A stretch of 64,000 nt of DNA from CAZSDW01 sp964605705 (GTDB taxonomy: Bacteria > Fidelibacterota > UBA2242), in contig CAZSDW010000013.1 in NCBI GenBank assembly GCA_964605705.1, positions 13,679 through 77,678 on the forward strand. Reading direction: 5' to 3'. Below the pieces are notes generated by a model. That model saw nothing but the letters and a program-made list of their open reading frames with translations. It did not search any database and was not told the DNA's origin. Made by a program: the position numbers and the translations under genes. Below, in pieces: positions 26,837 to 36,988 of the stretch (positions within the stretch are counted from its first letter, which is position 1; every line of letters starts with the position of its first letter).

Positions 26837-29341
26837 ATGATGACCATGAAACAAAAGATACCTTCGATTTTGCTGATGCTTGGATTTTTATCAATCGTCA
26901 GCATTCAGACACAGACACGGGCGGAAAGCTACCCGGCTTCGGCAGTCTGGGAATTGACGGATCCCGGCGCAGGCGGAACGGGCGGATCAGCGTCAACCGC
27001 CGGGCATGTCATCGCAAGTGATGAACTGCTGAATAATACCGAAGTTAATCACTATACCGGACCGGGCGCAAGTCAGCGGGTGCGAATTCTCGGTAACGCC
27101 TGGCCCGCCAACCAGACGACCCAGATCGATTCGGTCTTTGTACAATTTGCGATTTCGTCCAAAAATGATCTTGAACTGACCGTTAATGCTCTTTCACTGG
27201 AAATTGCAGCGGCGAGTCTCGACAAGATGAAAGCCAATATTTACTATTCGATAGATCCTGAATTCGGAACTGCGTCATTGGTGGATTATACCGTGCCTGA
27301 TGAAAATCCGGATAATTATCTGCCACTGGATACGCTTGCCCATGTATCCGCCGAACTGGAATTGCTTGTGAATCCAGGCGGGACTTTCTACCTAAGAGTA
27401 TATCCCTGGGTGGACAATGATCCCACGGTTAGAACAGGCAAATATGTCTGCCTGAAAAATGTCAGGATAGAAGGAGTAATCGAAGGTACGATAATTATTG
27501 ATCCACCGGAAGTTGTCACAACTCAGGTAACCGATATCTCGACGACTTTTGTTACCTGCGGTGGAAATATTCCAGCCGATGGCGGCGCTCCGGTTACGGC
27601 TCGCGGAGTCTGCTGGAATACCAGTGGCAGCCCGACGATTGCCGATGATAAGACAAGTGACGGCGAAGGTTCAGGTTCTTTTAGCAGCAATGTTACGGGT
27701 CTGACACCGGGAACCAGCTATTATCTACGGGCGTATGCGACCAACGAAGCAGCGACCGCGTACGGTGAAGAGATGACGTTTACGACACTTGCAACGATTG
27801 TTGTACCCACCGTCATTACCGGCTCCGTATCGAACATCATGATCACCACGGCAGAGTGTGGTGGAGACATCATTGACTGGGGTGGCGATTATGTAACGGC
27901 TCGGGGTGTTTGCTGGAATACTGGTGGTTCTCCAACGGTGGCGGATAATAAATCAGAAGATGGGGATGGGAAAGGCTCCTACAAAAGCGGTCTTTATGAT
28001 CTTAGTGAAAACACAAAATACTATGTCAGGGCTTATGCCGGTAACAGTGCCGGAACGGGGTATGGTGCTGAAAAATCTTTTACTACCCAATCGCCGGCGC
28101 CGGCGGTTCTAAAAGTGGTGGCAAAAGATGGCAGCGGCGATTATGAAACCGTCCAGGCGGCATTCGATGCGGTTCCGGATTTTTACACCGGATCCTATAC
28201 AATTTATATCAAGGCTGGTGTGTATTATGAAAAACTCATGCTGGACCGTAACAAGACTAATGTTATTCTGCGAGGTGAAAATCCTGATTCGACTATCTTG
28301 ACTTATGATGATTATGCGGGTATTGCCGGCGGTACATCAATGTCCTACAGTGTGGCGATTGACGCTGATGACTTTCTCGCCCAGGATATCACGTTTCAGA
28401 ATACAGTGGTCAATGACGGTTCAGTTCCCGACCAGCAGGGCGTCGCGCTTCGCGTAAATGGCGACCGGCAAACCTATCATAATTGCCGGCTGTTGGGCTA
28501 TCAGGACACCTATTACACCTGGGGCGGTCGCGGCACCGGACGGATTTATATGGAAAACTGTTATATCGAAGGATCAGTGGATTTCATTTTCGGACGGGAT
28601 ATTGTGGTATTTGACAGTTGTGAAATTCACATCAACCGTAATAGCGGCACTCTGACCGCTGCTGCGACAGAGCCGGAATCGAAGTTTGGCTACGTGTTTC
28701 GTGATTGTCAAATCACGTCGGATTCCATCGGCTGGAATGGTCAGGCAATCACCAGCTTTGTGCTTGGAAGACCCTGGCAGGCGGCGCCGCGGACGGTATT
28801 TATTCGTTGTAAAGAACCGGCAAGTTTGAATCCGGCAGGCTGGCTCAGCTGGAATGTGACTCCCGGACTTTATGCTGAATATCAGTGTATCGGTCCCGGG
28901 TCCGGCGTTGCCAATCGTCATTCATTTTCCCGACAACTAAGCAATGAAGAAGCGGCGGAGTACACACTGGAAAATATTTTTTCAAAGGATTCCAATCCGC
29001 TGCTGGCATACAATTGGGTGCCGGCGGAGTTGGTCGTTACATCAATTGATCCGGGGATGAGAACGAGCGCAATTCCTGAAGAATATGCGTTATCCCGGAA
29101 TTATCCGAATCCCTTTAATCCAGTGACGACGATTAATTATGATTTGCCAAAACCGGGTCGGGTCCTAATCCGGATTTATGATATGATTGGCAGACAGGTT
29201 ATGACCATTGTTGACAAAGACCAGGCACCCGGGCACTATTCGATTACGATTAATGCCACTTATCTCTCAAGTAGTATCTATTTTTTCCGGATGGAAGCGG
29301 GCAATTTTATTCAAACCAGAAAAATGGTTCTTTTAAAATGA
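26837..29341 (+). CDS. Multidomain pectinesterase (CE8) with two Fn3-like repeats and sorting domain
   Basis: This protein of about 834 residues has a signal peptide and an unassigned N-domain (about 30-215). Two repeated beta-sandwich modules follow (about 226-320 and 322-420; both carry ARGVCWNT..SPT and a YYLRAYA-type strand). A complete CE8 beta-helix spans about 426-730, with Asp557 in GYQDTYYTW, Asp582 in GSVDFIFGRD and Arg645 in LGRPW. A tail with NYPNPFNPVTT ends the protein. It demethylates homogalacturonan at the surface, preparing it for pectate lyases and GH28. ATG codons at 26837, 26840 and 26846 are all possible; no clear ribosome site separates them. A perfect TATAAT at 26813-26818 may be a -10 element without an obvious -35. 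Confidence 0.92.
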   Translation: MMTMKQKIPSILLMLGFLSIVSIQTQTRAESYPASAVWELTDPGAGGTGGSASTAGHVIASDELLNNTEVNHYTGPGASQRVRILGNAWPANQTTQIDSVFVQFAISSKNDLELTVNALSLEIAAASLDKMKANIYYSIDPEFGTASLVDYTVPDENPDNYLPLDTLAHVSAELELLVNPGGTFYLRVYPWVDNDPTVRTGKYVCLKNVRIEGVIEGTIIIDPPEVVTTQVTDISTTFVTCGGNIPADGGAPVTARGVCWNTSGSPTIADDKTSDGEGSGSFSSNVTGLTPGTSYYLRAYATNEAATAYGEEMTFTTLATIVVPTVITGSVSNIMITTAECGGDIIDWGGDYVTARGVCWNTGGSPTVADNKSEDGDGKGSYKSGLYDLSENTKYYVRAYAGNSAGTGYGAEKSFTTQSPAPAVLKVVAKDGSGDYETVQAAFDAVPDFYTGSYTIYIKAGVYYEKLMLDRNKTNVILRGENPDSTILTYDDYAGIAGGTSMSYSVAIDADDFLAQDITFQNTVVNDGSVPDQQGVALRVNGDRQTYHNCRLLGYQDTYYTWGGRGTGRIYMENCYIEGSVDFIFGRDIVVFDSCEIHINRNSGTLTAAATEPESKFGYVFRDCQITSDSIGWNGQAITSFVLGRPWQAAPRTVFIRCKEPASLNPAGWLSWNVTPGLYAEYQCIGPGSGVANRHSFSRQLSNEEAAEYTLENIFSKDSNPLLAYNWVPAELVVTSIDPGMRTSAIPEEYALSRNYPNPFNPVTTINYDLPKPGRVLIRIYDMIGRQVMTIVDKDQAPGHYSITINATYLSSSIYFFRMEAGNFIQTRKMVLLK

Positions 29342-29415
29342 TTCGAAATATAAATGTGAGTTTTTTAATTAAAGAAAGTTTTGAGTTTTTAAATGAAACC
29401 TAAGAGGAGGTAAAG

Positions 29416-32400
29416 ATGAGAAAGAAAGTAACAGTTGGTGCTATCAGCATCATGTTCATGCTGCTTGCCTTTGTGCCGTTGAATGCACAGGGGTGGCAAA
29501 TTTATGACGGTGGTGTCCTGCCGACTGAAACCGGCAGTGGCGGTGACAGTCTGGAAATTACGATTGTGGGCGATGACGCGCCGGGGACTGGGATGATCCT
29601 TGAGATCATTGACGATCCGGTTATTTCCGGAAACAAGATTTTCAAGTATCTGCATCCCGATGGAAAACGCACGTTTCGTCACAATTTCGATGCTGCTTAT
29701 ACGGATTCAAATTTCACTATCGTGACGAGGCTTAAAGGTGAAGATGACCCAGCTTACGATCGGGTTTTTGACATTCGCTGGGACAACAAAAACGCCGGTA
29801 CCCGGGATGAACTTCGGATATGGACGCAGTCGGATACTCTGGAATTGGAAAAAGCCGATTTAATGGCTCCCGCAGGTGTGGTTGTAACGGATTGGCACAC
29901 CTATCGGATTGCAGTAAGCGGTGATCTGGCGACAGTTTATGTTGATGAAGATCCGGTTCCGGTTGTTAGTGGTATTACAACAGCAACGACCACAAGCCAA
30001 TATCTGAAAATCGGAGATGGTTCAGGAGATGCCATTGGTGGCTATATGGATTGGTGTGTCCTGGATACTTCCGGCGCCTATGCACCGGGAGATGGAACCC
30101 CGATTCCGGCTGAACTTTTTGTTGATGGTGGTCCGGTAATGCCGGAGTGGCTGGTGTACGATGGCAGTATTTTACCTTCGGCGACGGTCGAAGGGCCCGG
30201 TCTGCTGGATATTTCGAATGTCAGCGATGATTCACCCGGAGAGGATATGGTACAGGAAATCATTGATGACCCGGTTATTTCAGGCAATAAGATTTTCAAG
30301 TATCTGCAACCCAACGGTAAAACGAACTTCAGACATTATTTTGATGATGCTTATACGGACTCAGCCTTTACGATTGTCGCCAGAGTGAAGGGCGATACGA
30401 GTTCGGTGTTTGACCGTGCCTTTGATTTTGAATGGCGGAACGGCAACGCCGGTAGCCGGGATAAGCTGCTGCTCTGGACCCAGGACAATCTATTGGAACT
30501 GGACAATGATGGCGCCCAGGTAGATCCGGGAGTTACAATTTCCGACTGGCACACCTATCGAATTGTTGTGAATGGTGATATGGCAACGGTATATATTGAC
30601 GAGAATCCGGTTGCGGTTCATTCAGCAGCAACAACCAATACCACATCGGACAAATATTTGAAAATCGGAGATGGTTCCGGTGATGCGATTGGTGGCTATA
30701 TGGATTGGTGCATTCTGGACATGTCAGGTGCCTATGCTCCAGGTGAAGGTCTGCCGATTCCGGCGGAACTCTATGTTGATGGAACACCATTACCACCATC
30801 ATGGAAGGTTTATGACGGAAGTGTCCTGCCCGGCGCAACGACCGGAGAGGGCGATCATCTGGATATTTCAAGTGTCAGCGATGATTCACCCGGTGAGGAT
30901 ATGGTACAGGAAATCATTGATGACCCGGTTATTTCAGGCAATAAGATTTTCAAGTATCTGCAACCCAACGGTAAAACGAACTTCAGACATTATTTTGATG
31001 ATGCTTATACGGACTCAGCCTTTACGATTGTCGCCAGAGTGAAGGGCGATACGAGTTCGGTGTTTGACCGTGCCTTTGATTTTGAATGGCGGAACGGTAA
31101 TGCCGGAACCCGGGATAAGCTGCTGCTTTGGACCCAGGACAATCTATTGGAACTGGACAATGATGGCGCCCAGGTGGATCCGGGAGTTGCAATTTCCGAC
31201 TGGCACACCTATCGAATTGCTGTGAATGGTGATATGGCAACGATATATATTGACGAGAATCCGGTTGCGGTTCATTCAGCAGCGACAGCTAATACAACAT
31301 CGGACAAATATTTGAAAATCGGTGATGGTTCCGGTGATGCGATTGGTGGCTATATGGATTGGTGCATTCTGGACATGACTGGTGCTTATGCGCCCGGAGA
31401 AGGTGCTCTAATTCCACCATATCTCTATGTTGATGGCGGACCCGAGCCGGCAAAATGGCTAGTCTATGATGGCAGTGTTCCGCCTTTAGAAGTCGGCAGC
31501 GGTGGCGATAGCCTCTGGATAAGTGGCGAGTCTGATGTTGCTAAGGGTGATAATTTTATCTCTGAAATCATTGACGACCCGGATATTTCTGGAAACAAGT
31601 TGCTGAAATACTTGCAGCCCGATGAATCCGGTAAAGTCACCTATCGTCATGATTTTGAAGAATCGTACACAGATTCAAATTTCACTCTCATCGCCCGTAT
31701 TAGAGGTGATACCAGTTCCGTTTATGCCCGTGCACTTGACATTCGCTGGGATAATGGGAATGCCGGTAGCCGTGATGAGTTACGTATCTGGTCGTCAGAC
31801 AGTTCTCTGGAAATTGAAAAGGCAGATATTACGATTCCACTGGATGTTAGTTTTCATGAATGGCATACTTTTCGGATTATTGTAGAAGGCGATTATTCGG
31901 AGGTATACCTGGATGAAAATCCTACGCCGGTTATCAGTGGAATAACCACATCGACCACTACCAGTAAATCCATCAGATTTGGTGATGGATCTGGATCAGA
32001 TGAAATTGGCGGTTATCTTGACTGGATGATTCTGGACATGTCCGGAGCCTATATGCCAGGTCAAGGTTTACCGATCCCGGAAGGTCTCTTTGTCGATCAC
32101 GGTCCCGAGCCGATCGTGCCGATGTGGATGGTTTACAATGCCAGTATGCTGCCGGCTGAAACGGCTGGTTTTGGTGGAGATTCTCTCGATATTTCCGATA
32201 TCAGTGATGGTTCACCAGGTACCGGATTTGTACAGGAAGTCATTCCTGACCCGGATATCGCCGACAACAGCCTGTTGAAATACCTGCAACCGGAAGCTGA
32301 CGGAAAGACCATGTATCGGCATTATTTCGATGAACGGTTTGTGGATTCGTCGTTTACCATGATTGCCCGTGTCAGGGGCGAGGATGCCACTTATGAACGC

Positions 32401-33729
32401 GCTTTTGACCTGCAGTGGCGACATGGTAATGCGAATTGCCGGGATGAATTGCGGATCTGGCCTGCTGACAGTACCCTGGAACTGGAAAAAGCCGGTGTGG
32501 AAGTAAAAGTTGATATGAACCTGTATGACTGGCACACCTACCGGATTGTCGTCAATGGCGCTCTATCCGAAGTCTATGTTGATGAATATGAAGATCCCTA
32601 CATCAGTGGTGTGTCGACCGAAGGTTCTTCGGATAAATATATCAAAGTCGGCGATGGATCAAGCGATGTCGTGGGCGGTTATCTTGACTGGCTGATTCTG
32701 GATATATCCGGCGGCTATGCACCTGGAGACGGTCTGCCGATTCCCGCCGAGCTGCATGTTGATGAATTTGAATTCATTGCTCAACCCGGCTGGAAGATCT
32801 ATGACGGCAGCCTGTTGCCAATGGAGACCGGCAGCGGCGGTGATTCATTGAGTCTTGCCAGTCTGAGTGAAGATTCACCCGGACCGGATATGGTCGAACT
32901 GATTATTGATGATCCGGATATTTCCGGCAATAAACTGTTTCAGTATGAGCAGCCTACATCTCCGTATAAACGGATGTATCGCACCTATTTAAATGATTAC
33001 TGGCGCGGCACTGAGTTTACGCTGATTGCGCGGACAAAAGGTCTGCCTGATTATGATCAGAACTTCACGTTTCAATGGCGTTTTGCCAATGCCAGTGCCC
33101 GTGAAGATGTGCGATTGTATCCAGGTGAAGGACGCATGAAGCTTGAAAAAGCCAATGTGGAAATAGTCCCCGAATTCAGTCTTACCGATTGGCACACGAT
33201 TCGGATTGCAGTATATGGTGATTCCACAGCAGTCTTTATTGATGAAAATCCAACGCCAATTCTTACTGGCAAAACTCCCGAAGGCACTTCTGAAAATTAC
33301 ATTAAAATCGGTGATCGTGGTGATGGTACGCTCGGTGGATTGTTGGATTGGATGATTCTGGATATATCCGGTGCCTATGCCCCCGGTGAAGGTGTAGAGA
33401 TTCCTGAGGCACTATTTGTGGATTACTATAATGTTAATGCGCTTGGTGAAGTAACCTCGCTTCCGAAACAGTTCAAGCTGGCTCAGAACTACCCGAATCC
33501 CTTCAATCCGACCACAACGATCAACTACGAATTGCCGAAATCCAGCAAGGTAACCATCAAATTGTTTGACATGCTGGGCAAAGAGGTAATGACCATCGTG
33601 AACAAAGAACAACCAGCCGGATATTATTCGTTAAATGTCGAAGCCACCCGCTTAGCCAGTGGTATTTATTTTTATCATATGGTGGCTGGGGACTTTGTTC
33701 AGACCAAGAAGATGATGCTATTGAAATAG
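29416..33729 (+). CDS. Giant secreted protein with six tandem jelly-roll (ConA/laminin-G-like) repeats and sorting domain
   Basis: This 1437-residue protein has a signal peptide ending near PLNAQ and six repeats of about 218 residues. Each starts W-x-(V/I)-Y-(D/N), then a GGDSL-like turn, IIDDPDISGNK(L/I)(L/F)KYLQP, a strand FTLIAR(I/V)(R/K)GD, and RWDNGNAGSRDELRIW. Each ends with DWHTYRI(V/A)V.GD.(A/S).VY(I/V)DE.P and GGY(L/M)DW.ILD.SGAYAPG. The pattern is that of a concanavalin-like sandwich, so each unit probably binds a glycan or another surface polymer. The tail (from about 1356, QNYPNPFNPTTT) should anchor it at the cell surface. A GAGGAGG site sets the start. Its place between pectinesterase and pectate lyase suggests a pectin-binding adhesin. 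No catalytic residues are recognised. Confidence 0.75.
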   Translation: MRKKVTVGAISIMFMLLAFVPLNAQGWQIYDGGVLPTETGSGGDSLEITIVGDDAPGTGMILEIIDDPVISGNKIFKYLHPDGKRTFRHNFDAAYTDSNFTIVTRLKGEDDPAYDRVFDIRWDNKNAGTRDELRIWTQSDTLELEKADLMAPAGVVVTDWHTYRIAVSGDLATVYVDEDPVPVVSGITTATTTSQYLKIGDGSGDAIGGYMDWCVLDTSGAYAPGDGTPIPAELFVDGGPVMPEWLVYDGSILPSATVEGPGLLDISNVSDDSPGEDMVQEIIDDPVISGNKIFKYLQPNGKTNFRHYFDDAYTDSAFTIVARVKGDTSSVFDRAFDFEWRNGNAGSRDKLLLWTQDNLLELDNDGAQVDPGVTISDWHTYRIVVNGDMATVYIDENPVAVHSAATTNTTSDKYLKIGDGSGDAIGGYMDWCILDMSGAYAPGEGLPIPAELYVDGTPLPPSWKVYDGSVLPGATTGEGDHLDISSVSDDSPGEDMVQEIIDDPVISGNKIFKYLQPNGKTNFRHYFDDAYTDSAFTIVARVKGDTSSVFDRAFDFEWRNGNAGTRDKLLLWTQDNLLELDNDGAQVDPGVAISDWHTYRIAVNGDMATIYIDENPVAVHSAATANTTSDKYLKIGDGSGDAIGGYMDWCILDMTGAYAPGEGALIPPYLYVDGGPEPAKWLVYDGSVPPLEVGSGGDSLWISGESDVAKGDNFISEIIDDPDISGNKLLKYLQPDESGKVTYRHDFEESYTDSNFTLIARIRGDTSSVYARALDIRWDNGNAGSRDELRIWSSDSSLEIEKADITIPLDVSFHEWHTFRIIVEGDYSEVYLDENPTPVISGITTSTTTSKSIRFGDGSGSDEIGGYLDWMILDMSGAYMPGQGLPIPEGLFVDHGPEPIVPMWMVYNASMLPAETAGFGGDSLDISDISDGSPGTGFVQEVIPDPDIADNSLLKYLQPEADGKTMYRHYFDERFVDSSFTMIARVRGEDATYERAFDLQWRHGNANCRDELRIWPADSTLELEKAGVEVKVDMNLYDWHTYRIVVNGALSEVYVDEYEDPYISGVSTEGSSDKYIKVGDGSSDVVGGYLDWLILDISGGYAPGDGLPIPAELHVDEFEFIAQPGWKIYDGSLLPMETGSGGDSLSLASLSEDSPGPDMVELIIDDPDISGNKLFQYEQPTSPYKRMYRTYLNDYWRGTEFTLIARTKGLPDYDQNFTFQWRFANASAREDVRLYPGEGRMKLEKANVEIVPEFSLTDWHTIRIAVYGDSTAVFIDENPTPILTGKTPEGTSENYIKIGDRGDGTLGGLLDWMILDISGAYAPGEGVEIPEALFVDYYNVNALGEVTSLPKQFKLAQNYPNPFNPTTTINYELPKSSKVTIKLFDMLGKEVMTIVNKEQPAGYYSLNVEATRLASGIYFYHMVAGDFVQTKKMMLLK
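29494..33420 (+). repeat. Six tandem coding repeats, period 654-669 bp
   Basis: The conserved repeat-start Trp codons are at 29494, 30148, 30802, 31456, 32125 and 32791. The first four starts are exactly 654 bp apart; the later spacings are 669 and 666 bp. All repeats stay in frame within the gene at 29416. Confidence 0.9.
30241..31097 (+). repeat. Perfect 203-bp direct repeat within repeat units 2 and 3
   Basis: Bases 30241-30443 recur without change at 30895-31097 (offset 654), while the flanks of these units differ at scattered positions. This points to recent unit duplication or gene conversion. Confidence 0.85.
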
Positions 33730-33771
33730 CAGAAAAAGGAATCTGTTTATATTGAATAGGATAACTGAATT

Positions 33772-35787
33772 ATGACCCAATTTGAAACCAGTCGCTGCTT
33801 GATGAAAAGAACCGGTTTTATGATAATCCTGCTGAATCTGTTTGGAAGTCTTCTTTTTGCACAAAACATGAAGACCTACCAGGCGGAAGATGCAAGCTTC
33901 TATCACGCAAAAACCGAAGACGAGCATTCCGGTTATACCGGCGATGCCTATGTGAATTTTGATAATGAAGCCGGCAGTTATATTGAGTTTGTAGTGTTCA
34001 TGGCTGAAAGTGATACACAGATGATATATATCCGCTATGCGAATGGTGCCGATAGCGCCCGTCCAATGGTCGTTACGGTGAATACCAGTGAAGCAGACGG
34101 TATGCCGGCATTTGAATCAAGCGGCGCCTGGACAAATTGGGTAACAGATTCCATTGAAGTATTTTTAGCCGGGGGTGAAAACAGAGTGAGGTTTACCAGT
34201 GCGACCAGTGACGGTGGTCCGAATATCGATCTGATCGATGTCACCGGAACACCAGGCATTGCTCGTTATGAACTGGTTATCAGTGTAATTGGCGAAGGCA
34301 GAATTGATGTAACGCCCCCCGGCACTGCCTTCGATGAAGGATCGGAACTGCAATTGACTGCCGTCCCGGATTCCGGGTGGGAATTTCGGGAATGGCAGGG
34401 TGATACCAGCGGAATTAGTAATCCTCTGTCTCTGACGATGAATTCCGCGAAATCGATTACAGCGGTATTTATGACTGAATTTGATACCACCTTTGAATTT
34501 GAAGACAGTCCAATCGGTTTTGCGTCGGTGGATGCGCTGGGTCAAAATAGTACCTATGGTGGGATTGGTGGCGATACGACCATTGTCGAAACCGGTGAGG
34601 AATTGTTTCAAATATTGGATGCCCGGCGTGATCCCCACTTCGATCAGAACTACCCACCTCGGGTACTGTTAATTGTTGGGGTACTGACCTGGACTGACGA
34701 AGAGATGATGGACCTGAAGGAGAATTACGATTTGACGCTTATTGGGGATGATAATTATGCGATTATTGAGGGCTTTGGTCTGAATCTTTTCCGCAGTCAC
34801 AATATTATTATCCGGAATATTGAATTCCGGAACGCACCCGATGATTGTATCAATGTGACCGATCCATTGTCCCATCATATCTGGATTGATCACTGTACCT
34901 TTTCAGATACTCCCGATGATGATCCGAATGGTAGCCGTCATGACGGATTACTTGATATTAAGCATGGGGCAAGTTTTGTGACGGTTTCCTGGAATCATTT
35001 TTACAATCATGCCAAAACGGCTCTGCTGGGACATTCCGATAGTAATGGTGAAGAAGATATCGGCAGATTGAAAGTATCCTATCATCACAACTGGTGGGAA
35101 AATACCGGTTCCCGGCATCCTCGCACCCGATTCGGCGAAGTCCATGTGTTCAATAATTTTTATGACAATTCCGAAGGGAAAATGCTGTATGGTATTGGTG
35201 TTACCTGCTATGCGCAAGTGTTTGTCGAGGCGAATTACTTTGAAAACGTAGCAACTCCGGTTCTGATCTCCCAGGTTAATGATGACGAAGAAGTGCTCAG
35301 CGGTAATCCCGAGGGATATATTATGGCATTGGATAATTACACAGTCAATTCTGGAACAATTGTTGAAAACCTTGAGAGTTACGCTTTCAATCCCAGTGAT
35401 TATTATACCTATCAGCCTGACAATCCGGCAATTTTACCCTCCTTGTTGATGAATTTCAGTGGAGCAGGAAAAATGAGTGAGCCGATAACAACTTTTGCGA
35501 ATAAATCTCCAAAATCTCGTCCTATTGATTATATTTTGAATCAGAACTACCCGAATCCTTTTAATCCAACGACATCGATTTCTTTCCAGATTCCGAAATC
35601 CGGTTGGATTTGTTTGAATGTCTATGATATGGCAGGAAGGAATGTGGCTCAACTCCTGAATGAGTTCAAAGCCGCCGGTGAATATTCCCTGAAGTTTGAT
35701 GCATCGTATCTGCCGAGTGGAATATATATTTACCGGTTAGAATCTGAACAACAGTCACTGGCGCGAAAAATGATTTTAATGAAATAA
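33772..35787 (+). CDS. Multidomain secreted pectate lyase, PL1 family, with CBM-like domain and sorting tail
   Basis: This protein of 671 residues has a signal peptide (internal MKRTGFMIILLNLFGSLLFA). A CBM35/CBM6-like domain spans about 25-160 (YQAEDASF, GYTGDAYVNF, VRFTSATSDGGPNIDLIDV). A short beta-repeat lies at about 164-235 (GEGRIDVTPPG, WEFREWQGD). The PL1 beta-helix runs from about 240 to 550, with IWIDHCTFSD, DGLLDIKHGASFVTVSWNHF, KTALLGHSD and the catalytic-Arg region SYHHNWWENTGSRHPRTRFG. The tail begins near 591 (QNYPNPFNPTTS). It cleaves polygalacturonate at the surface. ATG 33772 has a weak AGGA 10 nt upstream; ATG 33802 would begin the signal peptide directly and cannot be excluded. 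Confidence 0.92.
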   Translation: MTQFETSRCLMKRTGFMIILLNLFGSLLFAQNMKTYQAEDASFYHAKTEDEHSGYTGDAYVNFDNEAGSYIEFVVFMAESDTQMIYIRYANGADSARPMVVTVNTSEADGMPAFESSGAWTNWVTDSIEVFLAGGENRVRFTSATSDGGPNIDLIDVTGTPGIARYELVISVIGEGRIDVTPPGTAFDEGSELQLTAVPDSGWEFREWQGDTSGISNPLSLTMNSAKSITAVFMTEFDTTFEFEDSPIGFASVDALGQNSTYGGIGGDTTIVETGEELFQILDARRDPHFDQNYPPRVLLIVGVLTWTDEEMMDLKENYDLTLIGDDNYAIIEGFGLNLFRSHNIIIRNIEFRNAPDDCINVTDPLSHHIWIDHCTFSDTPDDDPNGSRHDGLLDIKHGASFVTVSWNHFYNHAKTALLGHSDSNGEEDIGRLKVSYHHNWWENTGSRHPRTRFGEVHVFNNFYDNSEGKMLYGIGVTCYAQVFVEANYFENVATPVLISQVNDDEEVLSGNPEGYIMALDNYTVNSGTIVENLESYAFNPSDYYTYQPDNPAILPSLLMNFSGAGKMSEPITTFANKSPKSRPIDYILNQNYPNPFNPTTSISFQIPKSGWICLNVYDMAGRNVAQLLNEFKAAGEYSLKFDASYLPSGIYIYRLESEQQSLARKMILMK

Positions 35788-35788
35788 A

Positions 35789-36988
35789 ATGCTTATTCGT
35801 ATAAATAAATATTATCTGATCAGTTTAATTTTTGTGGTTTTTAGCATCAATATCCTTATTGCTCAACCACATCAGGTACCTGCAAATACCGATTATCAGA
35901 CGGTTGGTGTGAAAGAAAATTTACCAATATTTTATCAATCAGCGAAAGATCGATTGACATTTCCACTATCCTGGTTAGCGGGTTCATATACTGATTTTAA
36001 TCAATGGAAAGAAGATGCCAGGAAGAGGGTTTGGGAATCCTTTTTGACGTCAGCACCGGAAGTTCCATTTGATCCGCTTGTCATCGATAGCCAGGATCGT
36101 GACACTTATGTTGCCGAAAAAGTGGTTTTCAATATATCCGGAGACAGTCGGGTACTGGGATATTTGCTGAAACCCAAGGGACCGGGACCTTTTCCGGCAG
36201 TCCTGCTTCTGCATGACCACGGTGCCCGCTTTGATATTGGCAAGGAAAAAGTGGTGCGACCATTTGGTGATACTGCTGAACGGATTGCATCAGCGCAAGC
36301 TTATGCCGATAAATTGTATGGCGGCAAATTCATCGGCGACGAACTGGCAGTGCGTGGGTATATCTGTTTTGTTACGGATGCCTTGAATTGGGGTGATCGT
36401 GGTGGTGCCGGTTATGAGGGACAGCAAGCCCTGGCGTCAAACCTGGCGAACCTGGGAATGTCCTATGCCGGAGTAATTGCCCGTGAGGATATGAATGCCG
36501 CACATTTTTTGGCAACCCTTCCCGAGGTCGATCCGAAACGAATTACTGCCGTTGGAATTTCCATGGGCGCATTCCGTGCCTGGCAGGTGGCGGCTGTGAC
36601 TGATGATATTCAGGCAGCGCTGTGTATTTGCCGGATGGCATCCACAAAAGAATTAATGGTTCCGGGAAATAACCTGACACGAGGACAATCGGCATATCCT
36701 ACCACTCATCCCGGATTGATGAATTACCTGGACACTCCCGATCTTGCCAGTTTAGCCTGTCCCAAACCGATGCTGTTTTATAATGGAAAGGATGATCATC
36801 TATTTCCTGTATCGGCGGTTGAAATTGCCTATAGTAAGTTGCGCGAGGTCTGGAAATCGCAAAATGCTGAGGATAAACTGGTTACTAAATTCTGGCCGGT
36901 GAAGCATGAATTTTCACTGGCAATGCAGGACGAAGCGTTTCAATGGCTCGATCGTTTTATGCAGCCGCAGAGTGAGCAGAAAAAATGA
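35789..36988 (+). CDS. Exported alpha/beta-hydrolase of the dienelactone-hydrolase type, probable pectin esterase
   Basis: This 399-residue protein has a signal peptide (YYLISLIFVVFSINILIAQ) and an alpha/beta-hydrolase core. VLLLHDHGARFDIGKEK forms the oxyanion region. Ser258 in GISMGAF is the nucleophile, Asp335/336 lies in NGKDDHLFP, and His373 in VKHEF completes the triad. Proteins of this type occur in pectin loci and some have been shown to be pectin methyl- or acetyl-esterases (the CE19 family is one candidate), but I cannot assign the family from memory alone. It starts one base after the PL1 stop and overlaps the next CE8 gene by four bases, so it is firmly part of the pectin operon. 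There is no sorting tail. Confidence 0.72.
   Translation: MLIRINKYYLISLIFVVFSINILIAQPHQVPANTDYQTVGVKENLPIFYQSAKDRLTFPLSWLAGSYTDFNQWKEDARKRVWESFLTSAPEVPFDPLVIDSQDRDTYVAEKVVFNISGDSRVLGYLLKPKGPGPFPAVLLLHDHGARFDIGKEKVVRPFGDTAERIASAQAYADKLYGGKFIGDELAVRGYICFVTDALNWGDRGGAGYEGQQALASNLANLGMSYAGVIAREDMNAAHFLATLPEVDPKRITAVGISMGAFRAWQVAAVTDDIQAALCICRMASTKELMVPGNNLTRGQSAYPTTHPGLMNYLDTPDLASLACPKPMLFYNGKDDHLFPVSAVEIAYSKLREVWKSQNAEDKLVTKFWPVKHEFSLAMQDEAFQWLDRFMQPQSEQKK

Noticed and set aside
29416..33729. Repeat array suspected as CRISPR-like or satellite DNA
   Set aside because: The period is 654-669 bp, in frame and inside one coding sequence with signal peptide and tail; there are no short repeats with unique spacers.
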